Assembly: GCA_945912145.1 (NCBI GenBank)
Contig: CAMEBF010000006.1
Span: 36,229-100,228 of the forward strand
DNA: 64,000 bases
Direction: 5' to 3'
From: an uncultured Clostridia bacterium
GTDB taxonomy: Bacteria > Bacillota > Clostridia > Oscillospirales > Acutalibacteraceae
The notes under the pieces were generated by a model. It worked only from the letters and a program-made list of their open reading frames with translations. It searched no databases and was not told the origin of the DNA. The translations under genes and the position numbers were made by a program. Positions 1-6,890 of this stretch are shown piece after piece. The stretch's first letter is position 1. Each line of letters opens with the position of its first letter.

Positions 1-503
1 TAGAGTGAGGCTGCTGCATCTTGAAGAGATGTTGCGGTATGTATTCCGTTATCAGTTAAATTATAATATGTTATCGGACAAACACCATTTGTTTCAACAG
101 TTTTCAAACCTTTCTTCAATGAAACCGGAATGTTTTTTCCTCCGTTTATCTTATTGTAGATATAGTAAGGATTAAATAAATGGTTTACTGAATTTTTTGT
201 CCAACCACGCTTGTCATACTCCTGGTATGATTTCAATGCATAACCGATCGCCCAACCTACACAGCTTTCCCCAACTTGTTTTTGCGGTGCAGGAAACTTC
301 GATGTCAAATCAACTGATGTCGGTAAGCTATTGTTATTGCTCCAACCAACCGCCTCATCAAATACAATGTCAGAATCGTCTTCCCATGATAATCCGCCCG
401 GAAAAACTTCCTATGCACCCACTAAAACAGAATAGGATGAAATCAAACCAAGTATTATCGTAACAGATAGAATAACCCCTATAATTCTATTAAAACGTTT
501 CAA
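1..503 (-). pseudogene. Papain-like (C1) cysteine protease, 5' part, in-frame TAG
   Basis: Reading the minus strand from a TTG at 503, codons 1-30 give a basic start and a hydrophobic stretch typical of a signal peptide. Codon 31 is TAG (411-413), and the same frame then stays open to the window edge. After the stop comes a C1-peptidase N-terminus: a proregion-like piece, then PAPQKQVGESCVGWAIGYAL, where the Cys of ESCVGWA matches the papain nucleophile. The His and Asn of the active site would lie beyond the edge. The gene starts 20 bp after the dockerin/chagasin-like gene on the same strand, so the two are probably co-transcribed. The stop could be a true inactivation, an assembly error, or suppressed. 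Genome-wide TAG recoding is unlikely because other genes here end in TAG. The family call is fairly sure; functional state unknown. Confidence 0.7.
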
Positions 504-523
504 TTAATCCATCTTCTTAGCAC

Positions 524-1552
524 CTAAATAACTTCAATCATAAAGCTGATAACGGCGTTAGCTTCATTATGAAAAGTATTTTTATAAATAATATTCACCT
601 GATAAGATCCGGGCTGTTTCGCCGTAAAAACGAACTGATATAAAACCGGCCACAGCCCCAGCAGAATATCGCCGGATTCATCAGTCATCGGTTCTTCGAT
701 TTTGCGTTCCTGAACCGATACGTCCAGGCCGTCCTGCGGAGAAACGCAACATATCCATTCCGACGGTATCCCGCTGTAAGCCCACAGCTCCTCAAGCTGA
801 TAGGATTCGCCCACATTCAGTTTCATATGCGTTTCCGGATTGACGTAAACCGTCATCACAAACGCGCTCAGTACTTCACCTCTCACGTCGGGATCCTGCG
901 AATCGCTCTCATTTGTGATATACAATTTATATTGACCGATATGATCGGCTGTCACGGTAACTTCACTTGCAACCGGCGCGCCGTCGACACCGGGATTTGC
1001 CGTATCAGAATCTTTCCGTTCCAGCGTCAGTCCGACAGGCTCTCCGTCCTCATTCCGGCCGAAATAATCAACGAAATGAACCTTCCATTGATAACGTCCG
1101 CTGCCGGCAGACACCAGATTCTCAATACGGAATTGCTCTCCGACCGTCAATGCCAGGGAATAGCAATCAAGAATATCCAGTTTTGCGGCAACGCGCAGAA
1201 TTTTTCTGGCATTCACTGCCGTAATGCTACCGTTCCCAAATATATCAGCCGCTTTTGACTGCGTCTCATTCAGCTGATCCAGCTGCGCCGCAGCGCGCAG
1301 ACAAATCCGAGCATCGCCCGATGTAATGCTGCCGTCTGCGTTCAAATCGCCCCATACTGTTGGATCAATCACGACAGTTGAAAGAATCTGTTCCGGATCG
1401 CTTTCTTCCTCATACGGAACTGAATCCCAATCCTCATCGAGCGAGCCGTCAAGATAAGGCTGCCACCCGGCAACGCAATTGACTGATAAAATGCTGACGA
1501 TCAGCATCGTCATCGCCAAGATAACCGAAATTGTTTTCACGATTTTTTTCAT
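524..1552 (-). CDS. Secreted dockerin protein with two chagasin-like domains
   Basis: 342 residues. Residues 1-28 are a signal peptide. Residues 68-126 hold a type I dockerin-like pair: the first calcium loop is canonical (GDLNADGSITSGDAR), the second (DIFGNGSITAVNAR) has lost one acidic position. The rest forms two similar segments, about 132-238 and 239-342. Each starts with a LxVGExxxxE strand and has a late xYxFxFTAKQPGSYxVxIxYK-like strand, the pattern of chagasin/I42 inhibitors of papain-type proteases. The next gene downstream encodes a papain-like protease, which supports an inhibitor or control role. Dockerin-bearing cysteine-protease inhibitors are known from clostridial cellulosomes. 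RBS GGAGG lies 8 bases before ATG. The dockerin call is strong; the inhibitor call is inferred from pattern only. Confidence 0.75.
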   Translation of the reverse strand: MKKIVKTISVILAMTMLIVSILSVNCVAGWQPYLDGSLDEDWDSVPYEEESDPEQILSTVVIDPTVWGDLNADGSITSGDARICLRAAAQLDQLNETQSKAADIFGNGSITAVNARKILRVAAKLDILDCYSLALTVGEQFRIENLVSAGSGRYQWKVHFVDYFGRNEDGEPVGLTLERKDSDTANPGVDGAPVASEVTVTADHIGQYKLYITNESDSQDPDVRGEVLSAFVMTVYVNPETHMKLNVGESYQLEELWAYSGIPSEWICCVSPQDGLDVSVQERKIEEPMTDESGDILLGLWPVLYQFVFTAKQPGSYQVNIIYKNTFHNEANAVISFMIEVI

Positions 1553-1670
1553 AATAAATCCTCCATTCTCATTTTCGTTTTCTTTTTTCTTACAATATAT
1601 TTTTTTGATTCTTGCCAGGAATCAAAATCCGATACTTCATTCCATCCTCTTTATATCATTCTATATATAT

Positions 1671-1699
1671 AATATATACATATATTATATAATTGTCAA
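1671..1699 (-). promoter_or_regulatory. Promoter of the dockerin/chagasin-like operon
   Basis: On the minus strand TTGACA (1694-1699) and TATATT (1671-1676) are 17 bp apart, with an AT-rich spacer. The start of transcription would be about 110 bp before the ATG at 1552. Confidence 0.6.
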
Positions 1700-1790
1700 T
1701 AGGTATTTTAAAATTATTTTATTATAAATAATTACTGCCGTTTTATCGACATTTTGCTTAATATACAGAAAACTGTCTTTTTACTATAAA

Positions 1791-1817
1791 AAACGCCCGG
1801 CCTTTGGCCGGGTTTTC
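1791..1817. terminator. Bidirectional rho-independent terminator
   Basis: CCCGGCC-TTT-GGCCGGG stem (1796-1812) with TTTT on the plus side and a run of Ts on the minus side. It would stop readthrough from the LRR gene and separate it from the dockerin operon. Confidence 0.7.
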
Positions 1818-1830
1818 TGATCTTTGAACT

Positions 1831-1896
1831 GTCAAGGCGAAGAAAAAAGCCGAAAAGAAAGCAGCCAAAGAAAAGAAAAAAGCCGCGAAAAAATAA
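1831..1896 (+). pseudogene. Lys/Ala-rich C-terminal coding scrap
   Basis: A plus-strand frame ends in TAA at 1894-1896 and reads a repeating Lys-Ala-Lys-Lys-Ala-Glu tail of about 21 residues with no start codon. It resembles the basic tail of a nucleic-acid-binding protein left after deletion of the rest, between two terminators. Chance low-complexity DNA is possible. Confidence 0.25.
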
Positions 1897-1909
1897 GACA
1901 GAAAAACAC

Positions 1910-1937
1910 CGAGCCGGGAGACAAAATTCCCGGCTCG
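1910..1937 (-). terminator. Terminator of the LRR/dockerin gene
   Basis: Perfect 10-bp stem CGAGCCGGGA / TCCCGGCTCG with an 8-base loop, followed on the minus strand by GTGTTTTT. It lies about 27 bp after the stop codon at 1964. Confidence 0.8.
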
Positions 1938-1963
1938 ATTTCTATTCCATTGCGGCGATAATC

Positions 1964-4159
1964 TTAGTCAAGATGCGCGGCCTTGCGCAGAATCCGGCGC
2001 GCATCGGAAGCCGTGATTTTCACGTCCGCATCGGTATCGGCGGCTCTTTGCGAGATCGCGTCCGGCGATTCCAGACGGGCTGCCGTACGCAGCACGACTC
2101 TCGCATCCTGCGCGGTGATTTTCCCGTCTCCGTTCACGTCCATCGGAACCAGAACGGTATATTCGGAAAGAACATTGCTGTTATTATCGAGCACCCGGAT
2201 CCGGCTGCCCGTACCGACGAGCTCATCCTTCAGAATCGTTTCCCCGTTCCGATCCACAAACACAACGGTTTCATTGCGGAGCTTCGCGACGACATCTTCG
2301 GCGTACGGTCCGCAGTTGCCGACCACATCCAGCACAACGAGCTTCTCCGACTCCAGAACAGCAATACCGTTGCTGTCTGAAACACTCAGCTCAGACGGAT
2401 CGACCGGCTTGTCGCTTTCAAGGGAAAAACGAATGCCGTTGTTTTTGGCATACAATTCCGCCGCCGAGCCCGATTCGCCGTAAATCACAGCCAATGTAAA
2501 ATAAGGTTCTTCCAGGAACGCATCTTCGCACATAAATGCCGAGGACGCAATTTTTTGTACGGAAGCGGGAATCGACACGCCGGTCAACCGATAGCAATCG
2601 CCGAACGATCTTCCGCCGATTTCTGTGACGCTTTCCGGGATCGTGACCTGTTCGAGGCTACTGCAATGCCAAAATGTCGCATACCGGATCTGTTTCACGC
2701 CGTTCGGAATTACAACGGATCGCAGGCTACTGCAGCCGTAAAACGCAGATTCCCCGATCTCGGAAACGCTTGACGGGATCGAAATGCTTGCCAACTTGCC
2801 GCATCCGTAAAACGCGTTTTCGCCGATTCTCGTTATGCCGTACGGCAGCGTGACGCTTTCCAAAGATTTACAATTATAAAAAAGAGCCTCTGCAATCGTT
2901 TTAACGCCGCCCGGTACGGTAACGCTTGTCAAGGCGGTACAGTTATCAAACGCCGCCTCTCCGATCGTTGTTACGCTGTTCGGAATGGTGATTTCCTTGA
3001 GGTCAGAACAGCCGACAAAGGCCGACGAGCCGATTGCGGTCAGGCCGTCCGGCAGAGAGACCTCCGTCAGACTGTCGCAGAACATAAAGGTATTGTCCCC
3101 GATTTTCCGGACTCCGTCCGGAACCGAAATGCTATTCAGCTCGCCGCAGCCCTGAAACGCGGCGTCTCCGAGCTGCGTTAGGCCGTCCGGCAGCGTAATA
3201 TTTCTCAATCTACTGCAATGGGCGAATGCGGACCCTCCGATGTCCGTAACGGATGCGGGGATCACGATCTCGTTGAGATTGTCACAGTTTGCAAAAGCAT
3301 CATCGCCGATCGCCGTCACGGGGCAGCCTTCATAGGTATCGGGGATCGTCAGCCTGCCTCCTGCATTTTTATCGCAGCCGACCACCGTGGCTTCGCCGTT
3401 TTTCACATCATACTGAAGCCATTTTTCGGCCAGATTTTCCGATGAAGCGTCCGCTGAAACCACGACGCTCTTCGGCACGGGCGTCCCCGTCCAATCGTTT
3501 ACCTGAACGGAAACCGAAAGCGTATCATTCTGCAGAATTTTAAATATGATCATACAAAACTCGGAATCACTCACGGCCTGATTGACATAGACAGCGCCGA
3601 ATGCGATACAATTGTCGGTTCCCTCACGCATTGCGCAGGCATACATAGCGTTCGGAACATTCGAATGAATGTCCTGAAGCTCCAGCTTGTCCGGGTCGAA
3701 ATAAACGGACAACGCGGCTGTTTCCAGACCGACCATATTTTCCGCCGCTATCTTGACCGTCAGATACATACCTGTCGACTGCACCTGCGCGCTGCATTGG
3801 AGCTTCGGCGCAGACTCGTCGTCGGAACCGGGCAATTCGGTATAAGGCATCGCCGGCGCGGCATCCGGCAGATCATAGAGTCCGATAGAATACCGGAGGA
3901 GCATTCTGGCATCGGAAGCCGTCGTCCGGCCGTTCTGATCCGCATCGGTCGCCAGCGGCTCTTCGATCTCCGTTTCCAATTCCGCCGCCAGACGAAGCGC
4001 CAACCGAGCGTCAACAGGAGTCACAAAGCCGTCTGCGTTTGCGTCCCCGAGCAATCCCGATCCTTCTGAAAAAACCTGTATGCCGCCCACAGAAACCGTC
4101 ATTGCGATCATCAGAAGCGATAACAGGAACGATAGTAATTTTCTTCCGTTTTTCATCAT
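1964..4159 (-). CDS. Secreted dockerin / cohesin-like / BspA-LRR / dockerin protein
   Basis: 731 residues from the ATG at 4159, chosen because AAAGGTG lies just upstream and the signal peptide follows directly; the frame is open 20 codons further up. Order: signal peptide; dockerin pair (GDANADGFVTPVDAR, then DADQNGRTTASDAR); a segment of about 110 residues with cohesin-like strands (VGLETAALSVYFDPDKLEL and a late MIIFKI strand); about 12 LRR_5/BspA repeats with the xxAFxxC signature; then a C-terminal dockerin (DVNGDGKITAQDAR, DADVKITASDAR). Two dockerins plus a cohesin-like module in one chain suggest an adaptor of a cell-surface assembly. BspA repeats often bind host or matrix proteins. 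The dockerin and LRR calls are firm; cohesin is an inference. Confidence 0.8.
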   Translation of the reverse strand: MMKNGRKLLSFLLSLLMIAMTVSVGGIQVFSEGSGLLGDANADGFVTPVDARLALRLAAELETEIEEPLATDADQNGRTTASDARMLLRYSIGLYDLPDAAPAMPYTELPGSDDESAPKLQCSAQVQSTGMYLTVKIAAENMVGLETAALSVYFDPDKLELQDIHSNVPNAMYACAMREGTDNCIAFGAVYVNQAVSDSEFCMIIFKILQNDTLSVSVQVNDWTGTPVPKSVVVSADASSENLAEKWLQYDVKNGEATVVGCDKNAGGRLTIPDTYEGCPVTAIGDDAFANCDNLNEIVIPASVTDIGGSAFAHCSRLRNITLPDGLTQLGDAAFQGCGELNSISVPDGVRKIGDNTFMFCDSLTEVSLPDGLTAIGSSAFVGCSDLKEITIPNSVTTIGEAAFDNCTALTSVTVPGGVKTIAEALFYNCKSLESVTLPYGITRIGENAFYGCGKLASISIPSSVSEIGESAFYGCSSLRSVVIPNGVKQIRYATFWHCSSLEQVTIPESVTEIGGRSFGDCYRLTGVSIPASVQKIASSAFMCEDAFLEEPYFTLAVIYGESGSAAELYAKNNGIRFSLESDKPVDPSELSVSDSNGIAVLESEKLVVLDVVGNCGPYAEDVVAKLRNETVVFVDRNGETILKDELVGTGSRIRVLDNNSNVLSEYTVLVPMDVNGDGKITAQDARVVLRTAARLESPDAISQRAADTDADVKITASDARRILRKAAHLD

Positions 4160-4206
4160 TATACACCTTTTTCTTTCAAATTTTGCAGAGTAATATTTGT
4201 ACTTCA

Positions 4207-4235
4207 AGTATATCAACATATTGCAATGATGTCAA
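4207..4235 (-). promoter_or_regulatory. Promoter of the LRR/dockerin gene
   Basis: Minus strand TTGACA (4230-4235), 17-bp spacer, TATACT (4207-4212), about 50 bp before the ATG at 4159. This also supports the chosen start, since the upstream in-frame start would lie at about the transcription start. Confidence 0.7.
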
Positions 4236-4250
4236 TAGATTACCGAAAAA

Positions 4251-4276
4251 AATGCCCGGCCTTTCGGTCGAGCATT
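4251..4276. terminator. Bidirectional terminator
   Basis: Stem AATGC..GGCC / GGTC..GCATT with a TTTC loop, flanked by an A-run on one side and TTTTAT on the other. It ends the deoxyribosyltransferase/GTPase operon coming from the right. Confidence 0.6.
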
Positions 4277-4292
4277 TTATCATTTTGGACTA

Positions 4293-4333
4293 TAATTCTG
4301 CATTCTTCATTCTTCATTCTGCATTCAGCATTT
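4293..4333. repeat. ATTCTGCATTC-type short tandem repeat
   Basis: Overlapping copies of ATTCTGCATTC and CATTCTTCATTC. The same 11-mer recurs at 20101-20134, so this appears to be one end of a dispersed repeat family. It covers the stop codon of the deoxyribosyltransferase gene. Confidence 0.5.
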
Positions 4334-4754
4334 TCAGGCAGTCCTCAAAATCGCCGATAACAATTTGCGCCGCTTCGGCGAGCATCAGATTGAACGGATA
4401 GCCGAAATCTTCAACGGCTCTGCCCTTTTCATCGGTCTCGCCGTATTTTTCGCGCAGCGTACGGGAATCGGCGGTATAAAGAAAAATCTTTTTTCCCTTT
4501 GCCGCGCCGTAGCCGACTTCAAACGCCGTCCCGGCGTCCGTCTCGCCTCGGAAGTCGTTGCCGTTCGCGATGATGACGTCGGCTTCGTCGATCAACGCAA
4601 GGTTGCCCCTGTAAATGGCCGCCGCCGAATCGCACTCATTATCCAGCGGATAAAGTCCCTCATGCCCATATAAAGCGCAGAGGGCTTTTTTGTGTTCGCC
4701 GATCATGACGGCGTCCGGCTCAAAGACATCGGGGCCCGCGATATAGATCTTCAT
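4314..4754 (-). CDS. Nucleoside 2-deoxyribosyltransferase family protein
   Basis: 146 residues from the ATG at 4754, which gives the family N-terminus MKIYIAGPDVF directly after the stop of the upstream GTPase (translational coupling). AGPDVF near residue 6 and GNDFRGETDAGTAFEVGYG in the middle are the substrate-binding and catalytic-Glu regions of nucleoside 2-deoxyribosyltransferases, which move deoxyribose between bases in nucleotide salvage. Length fits the family. The last gene of a three-gene minus-strand unit with two G3E GTPases; the link to metal handling is unclear. The protein could act on another N-glycoside. Confidence 0.8.
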   Translation of the reverse strand: MKIYIAGPDVFEPDAVMIGEHKKALCALYGHEGLYPLDNECDSAAAIYRGNLALIDEADVIIANGNDFRGETDAGTAFEVGYGAAKGKKIFLYTADSRTLREKYGETDEKGRAVEDFGYPFNLMLAEAAQIVIGDFEDCLKMLNAE

Positions 4755-4755
4755 C

Positions 4756-5706
4756 TTAATAGAACGTAGCGACCGTTTCCTCGGGCGGATTCGTCTTGGC
4801 GACTTCAATCGCCGTCAGAACAGGGCCTTTTCTGCCGTAAAGCTTGTTGAATTTGATCTCGATTTTCGCCGTCAGCCAGACCCAATCAGCATTGCGCACC
4901 GTATGACTGCCCGACCATTTGACGAGCAGACCGCAGTAGGTGATGTCCTCCACGCAGCAGGTCATGATGTGGCGTCCGCAGACGAACGTATCCTCGGGAA
5001 ATTTCGGATTCACGGCGCAGATGCCCTTGAACTTGACCGTTCTGCCGTTGTACTGCTTCATGTTCTCCATGATGTCGCGGTACAGCAGCGCGAAATCGCG
5101 ATCCTCAACCTCAATGACCGGCGCGTTGACGTCGAACGGAAGCGGGTCTTCGATATCGTCAAATTCCGATGTGCCGTCCTCGTAATCATAGACGATCTCC
5201 GTGCGGCGGGAAATGCCACGGACGATCTTATGCAGCGGCATCTTGTCCTGCCCTTTGCGGAAGCGGTTGAACGCGACCAGCTCGCAGAGATTCAGCTTGT
5301 CGACGACGAGACTGCGCATATTGGCGTTATACGCCTCAAAGGTCGTGGCGTCCGCAAGCAGAATCACCTGATAAACCGCCCAACCCTCGGGCATCGCCTC
5401 AAGAAAATCATTGACGAGCCACATGCCGTTATACTCGACGACAACGCGCTCCGCATGAATGGCTTTCGCCCATTTGTCGAGGTTTTCCTCGGTCATATCG
5501 TCTTTGTCGTCAAGGACTTTGATGTGGACGTTCTGCCCGTAAAATTCAGACGGATTATACTCTTCTTCGCCCTCTTCGCAGACGAGCAGCAACGTTTTTT
5601 CTCCGGTGTTGAAGCGTTCATCCTCCAGCGTTCCCTGAATAAAGCGCGTCTTGCCGCTCTCGAGGAAGCCGGTGAAGAGATAAACGGGAATTTCTCTGTT
5701 TCTCAT
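4756..5706 (-). CDS. G3E-type GTPase fused to a TIGR03943-like domain
   Basis: 316 residues. The N-terminus has a CobW-type P-loop, GFLESGKT (residues 13-20). The family CxCC metal site is missing (the region reads VCEEGEEEY), and the usual base-specificity motif is altered to FNRF. From about residue 215 to the end it resembles the soluble domain of the YcgQ/TIGR03943 membrane-protein family (GRTVKFKGICAV, FVCGRHIMTCCVEDITYCGLLVKW). YcgQ/YcgR-type proteins are often encoded beside G3E GTPases, so a fusion of partners is plausible. It sits 4 bp after the His-rich GTPase. Likely cytosolic, in metal trafficking; GTPase activity is uncertain given the changed motifs. Confidence 0.75.
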   Translation of the reverse strand: MRNREIPVYLFTGFLESGKTRFIQGTLEDERFNTGEKTLLLVCEEGEEEYNPSEFYGQNVHIKVLDDKDDMTEENLDKWAKAIHAERVVVEYNGMWLVNDFLEAMPEGWAVYQVILLADATTFEAYNANMRSLVVDKLNLCELVAFNRFRKGQDKMPLHKIVRGISRRTEIVYDYEDGTSEFDDIEDPLPFDVNAPVIEVEDRDFALLYRDIMENMKQYNGRTVKFKGICAVNPKFPEDTFVCGRHIMTCCVEDITYCGLLVKWSGSHTVRNADWVWLTAKIEIKFNKLYGRKGPVLTAIEVAKTNPPEETVATFY

Positions 5707-5709
5707 GTG

Positions 5710-6828
5710 TTACACTCCGAATAATTCTTTCAGCGCGTCCTCGCCAAGCTGCGAGCCGATGACGCAAAGGCGACCCGTGATGGAAGCGGAGCCGTAACGC
5801 ACGTTCGATTCACCGGGAACATAGTCAAAATGAATCCATTGACCGTCCGCCGCCGCGACGATGCCTTTGGCTCGCAGAACCGTGCCGTAACGGTGCATAT
5901 CCTCGAGTGCTTCGAGGTCTTTTTCGATCTCCTCTACCGTGAATTTCTTCGTAGTCTCAACACCCCAGCTCGTGAAGACCTCGTCGGCATGGTGATGATG
6001 ATGCTCGTGATCGTGGTCATGACAGCCGCAGGAGCACTCCTCGCCGTGATCGTGGTGGTGTTCATGATCATGATCGTGGTCGTGGTCGTGATGATGTTCA
6101 TGTTCGTGCTCGTGCTCATGATCATGGTCGTGATGATGTTCATGCTCGTGATCATGATGAAGCTCATGGTCATGATCATGATGATGTTCATGCTCGTGCT
6201 CTTCCATCAGTTCCTCAAGCTCGGCGGAAAGCGTATCCTTACGCTCAATCGCTTCGGCGATCTGCTTGCCCTCGAGCTGTTCCCACGGCGTCGTGATGAT
6301 GACCGCTTTGTCGTTATGCTGACGCAGCAGTTCGACACAGGTTTTCAGCTTTTCCTCCGAAATATCGCCGGAACGGCTGAGCACGATTGTGCCGGCGTGC
6401 TCGACCTGATCGTTGAAAAACTCGCCGAAATTCTTCATATACATTTTGCATTTACCGGCGTCCACCACAGCGGTGAAGCCGTCGAGCTCGATCTCGTGCG
6501 ATTCGATTTTCAGCACGGCGCGGATGACGTCGCTGAGCTTGCCGACGCCGGAGGGCTCGATGAGGATTCTGTCCGGCGCGTAGTCTTCGAGGACTTTTGT
6601 CAGCGCCTTGCCGAAATCACCGACCAGACTGCAGCAGATGCAGCCGGAGTTCATCTCCGTGATCTCGACGCCTGCGTCCTGCAAAAAGCCGCCGTCGATG
6701 CCGATCTCGCCGAATTCGTTCTCGATAAGGACGATTTTTTCGCCTGCATAGGCTTCCTTGATCAGCTTTTTAATCAGCGTCGTTTTGCCGGCGCCCAAAA
6801 AACCCGAAAAAATATCAATTTTTGTCAT
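5710..6828 (-). CDS. CobW/G3E GTPase, His-rich metallochaperone
   Basis: 372 residues. P-loop GFLGAGKTT at 9-17, the metal-binding CxCC as GCICC near residue 63, then a region of about 75 residues (roughly 209-285) made almost only of His, Asp and Glu with a CSCGC cluster, then a CobW C-terminal domain. Family members deliver zinc, cobalt or nickel to client proteins. The His-rich loop would store or sense metal. NKxD is replaced by SRSGD. First gene of the unit; its promoter contains a perfect palindrome (6869-6881) that may be an operator. Zinc is the most likely metal but the sequence does not prove it. Confidence 0.85.
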   Translation of the reverse strand: MTKIDIFSGFLGAGKTTLIKKLIKEAYAGEKIVLIENEFGEIGIDGGFLQDAGVEITEMNSGCICCSLVGDFGKALTKVLEDYAPDRILIEPSGVGKLSDVIRAVLKIESHEIELDGFTAVVDAGKCKMYMKNFGEFFNDQVEHAGTIVLSRSGDISEEKLKTCVELLRQHNDKAVIITTPWEQLEGKQIAEAIERKDTLSAELEELMEEHEHEHHHDHDHELHHDHEHEHHHDHDHEHEHEHEHHHDHDHDHDHEHHHDHGEECSCGCHDHDHEHHHHHADEVFTSWGVETTKKFTVEEIEKDLEALEDMHRYGTVLRAKGIVAAADGQWIHFDYVPGESNVRYGSASITGRLCVIGSQLGEDALKELFGV

Positions 6829-6859
6829 AGATTTCGCCTTCCCTAAGTTTTATGAATCT

Positions 6860-6888
6860 ATTATAGCACTCTTGTCAAGAGGTTCAAA
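6860..6888 (-). promoter_or_regulatory. Promoter of G3E operon with spacer palindrome
   Basis: Minus strand TTTGAA (6883-6888), 17 bp, TATAAT (6860-6865). The spacer holds the perfect 13-bp palindrome CTCTTGTCAAGAG (6869-6881), placed where a repressor would block RNA polymerase. It is not a Zur/Fur box that I recognise. Confidence 0.55.
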
Positions 6889-6890
6889 CA

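Larger units (their letters stand above)
1553..1963. other. Intergenic region, 411 bp
   Basis: Holds the promoter at 1671-1699, two hairpin terminators (about 1796 and 1910), and a short plus-strand Lys/Ala-rich coding scrap at 1831-1896. No intact gene is visible. Confidence 0.6.

Noticed and set aside
411..413. Genome-wide TAG recoding
   Set aside because: Well-supported genes such as the hydrolase ending at 36558 use TAG as a stop.
197..463. 88-codon plus-strand ORF
   Set aside because: It is the antisense of the papain-like reading frame, which has clear family motifs; the plus frame has no recognisable sequence or RBS.
5990..6200. Repetitive tract that could be taken for a CRISPR array or satellite
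   Set aside because: The repeats are CAT/CAC/GAT/GAA codons of the His-rich loop in a G3E GTPase; there are no spacers of even length.
5830..6846. 338-codon plus-strand ORF with long Met/Val hydrophobic runs
   Set aside because: Opposite strand of the His-rich GTPase gene; the hydrophobic runs are the complement of His codons.
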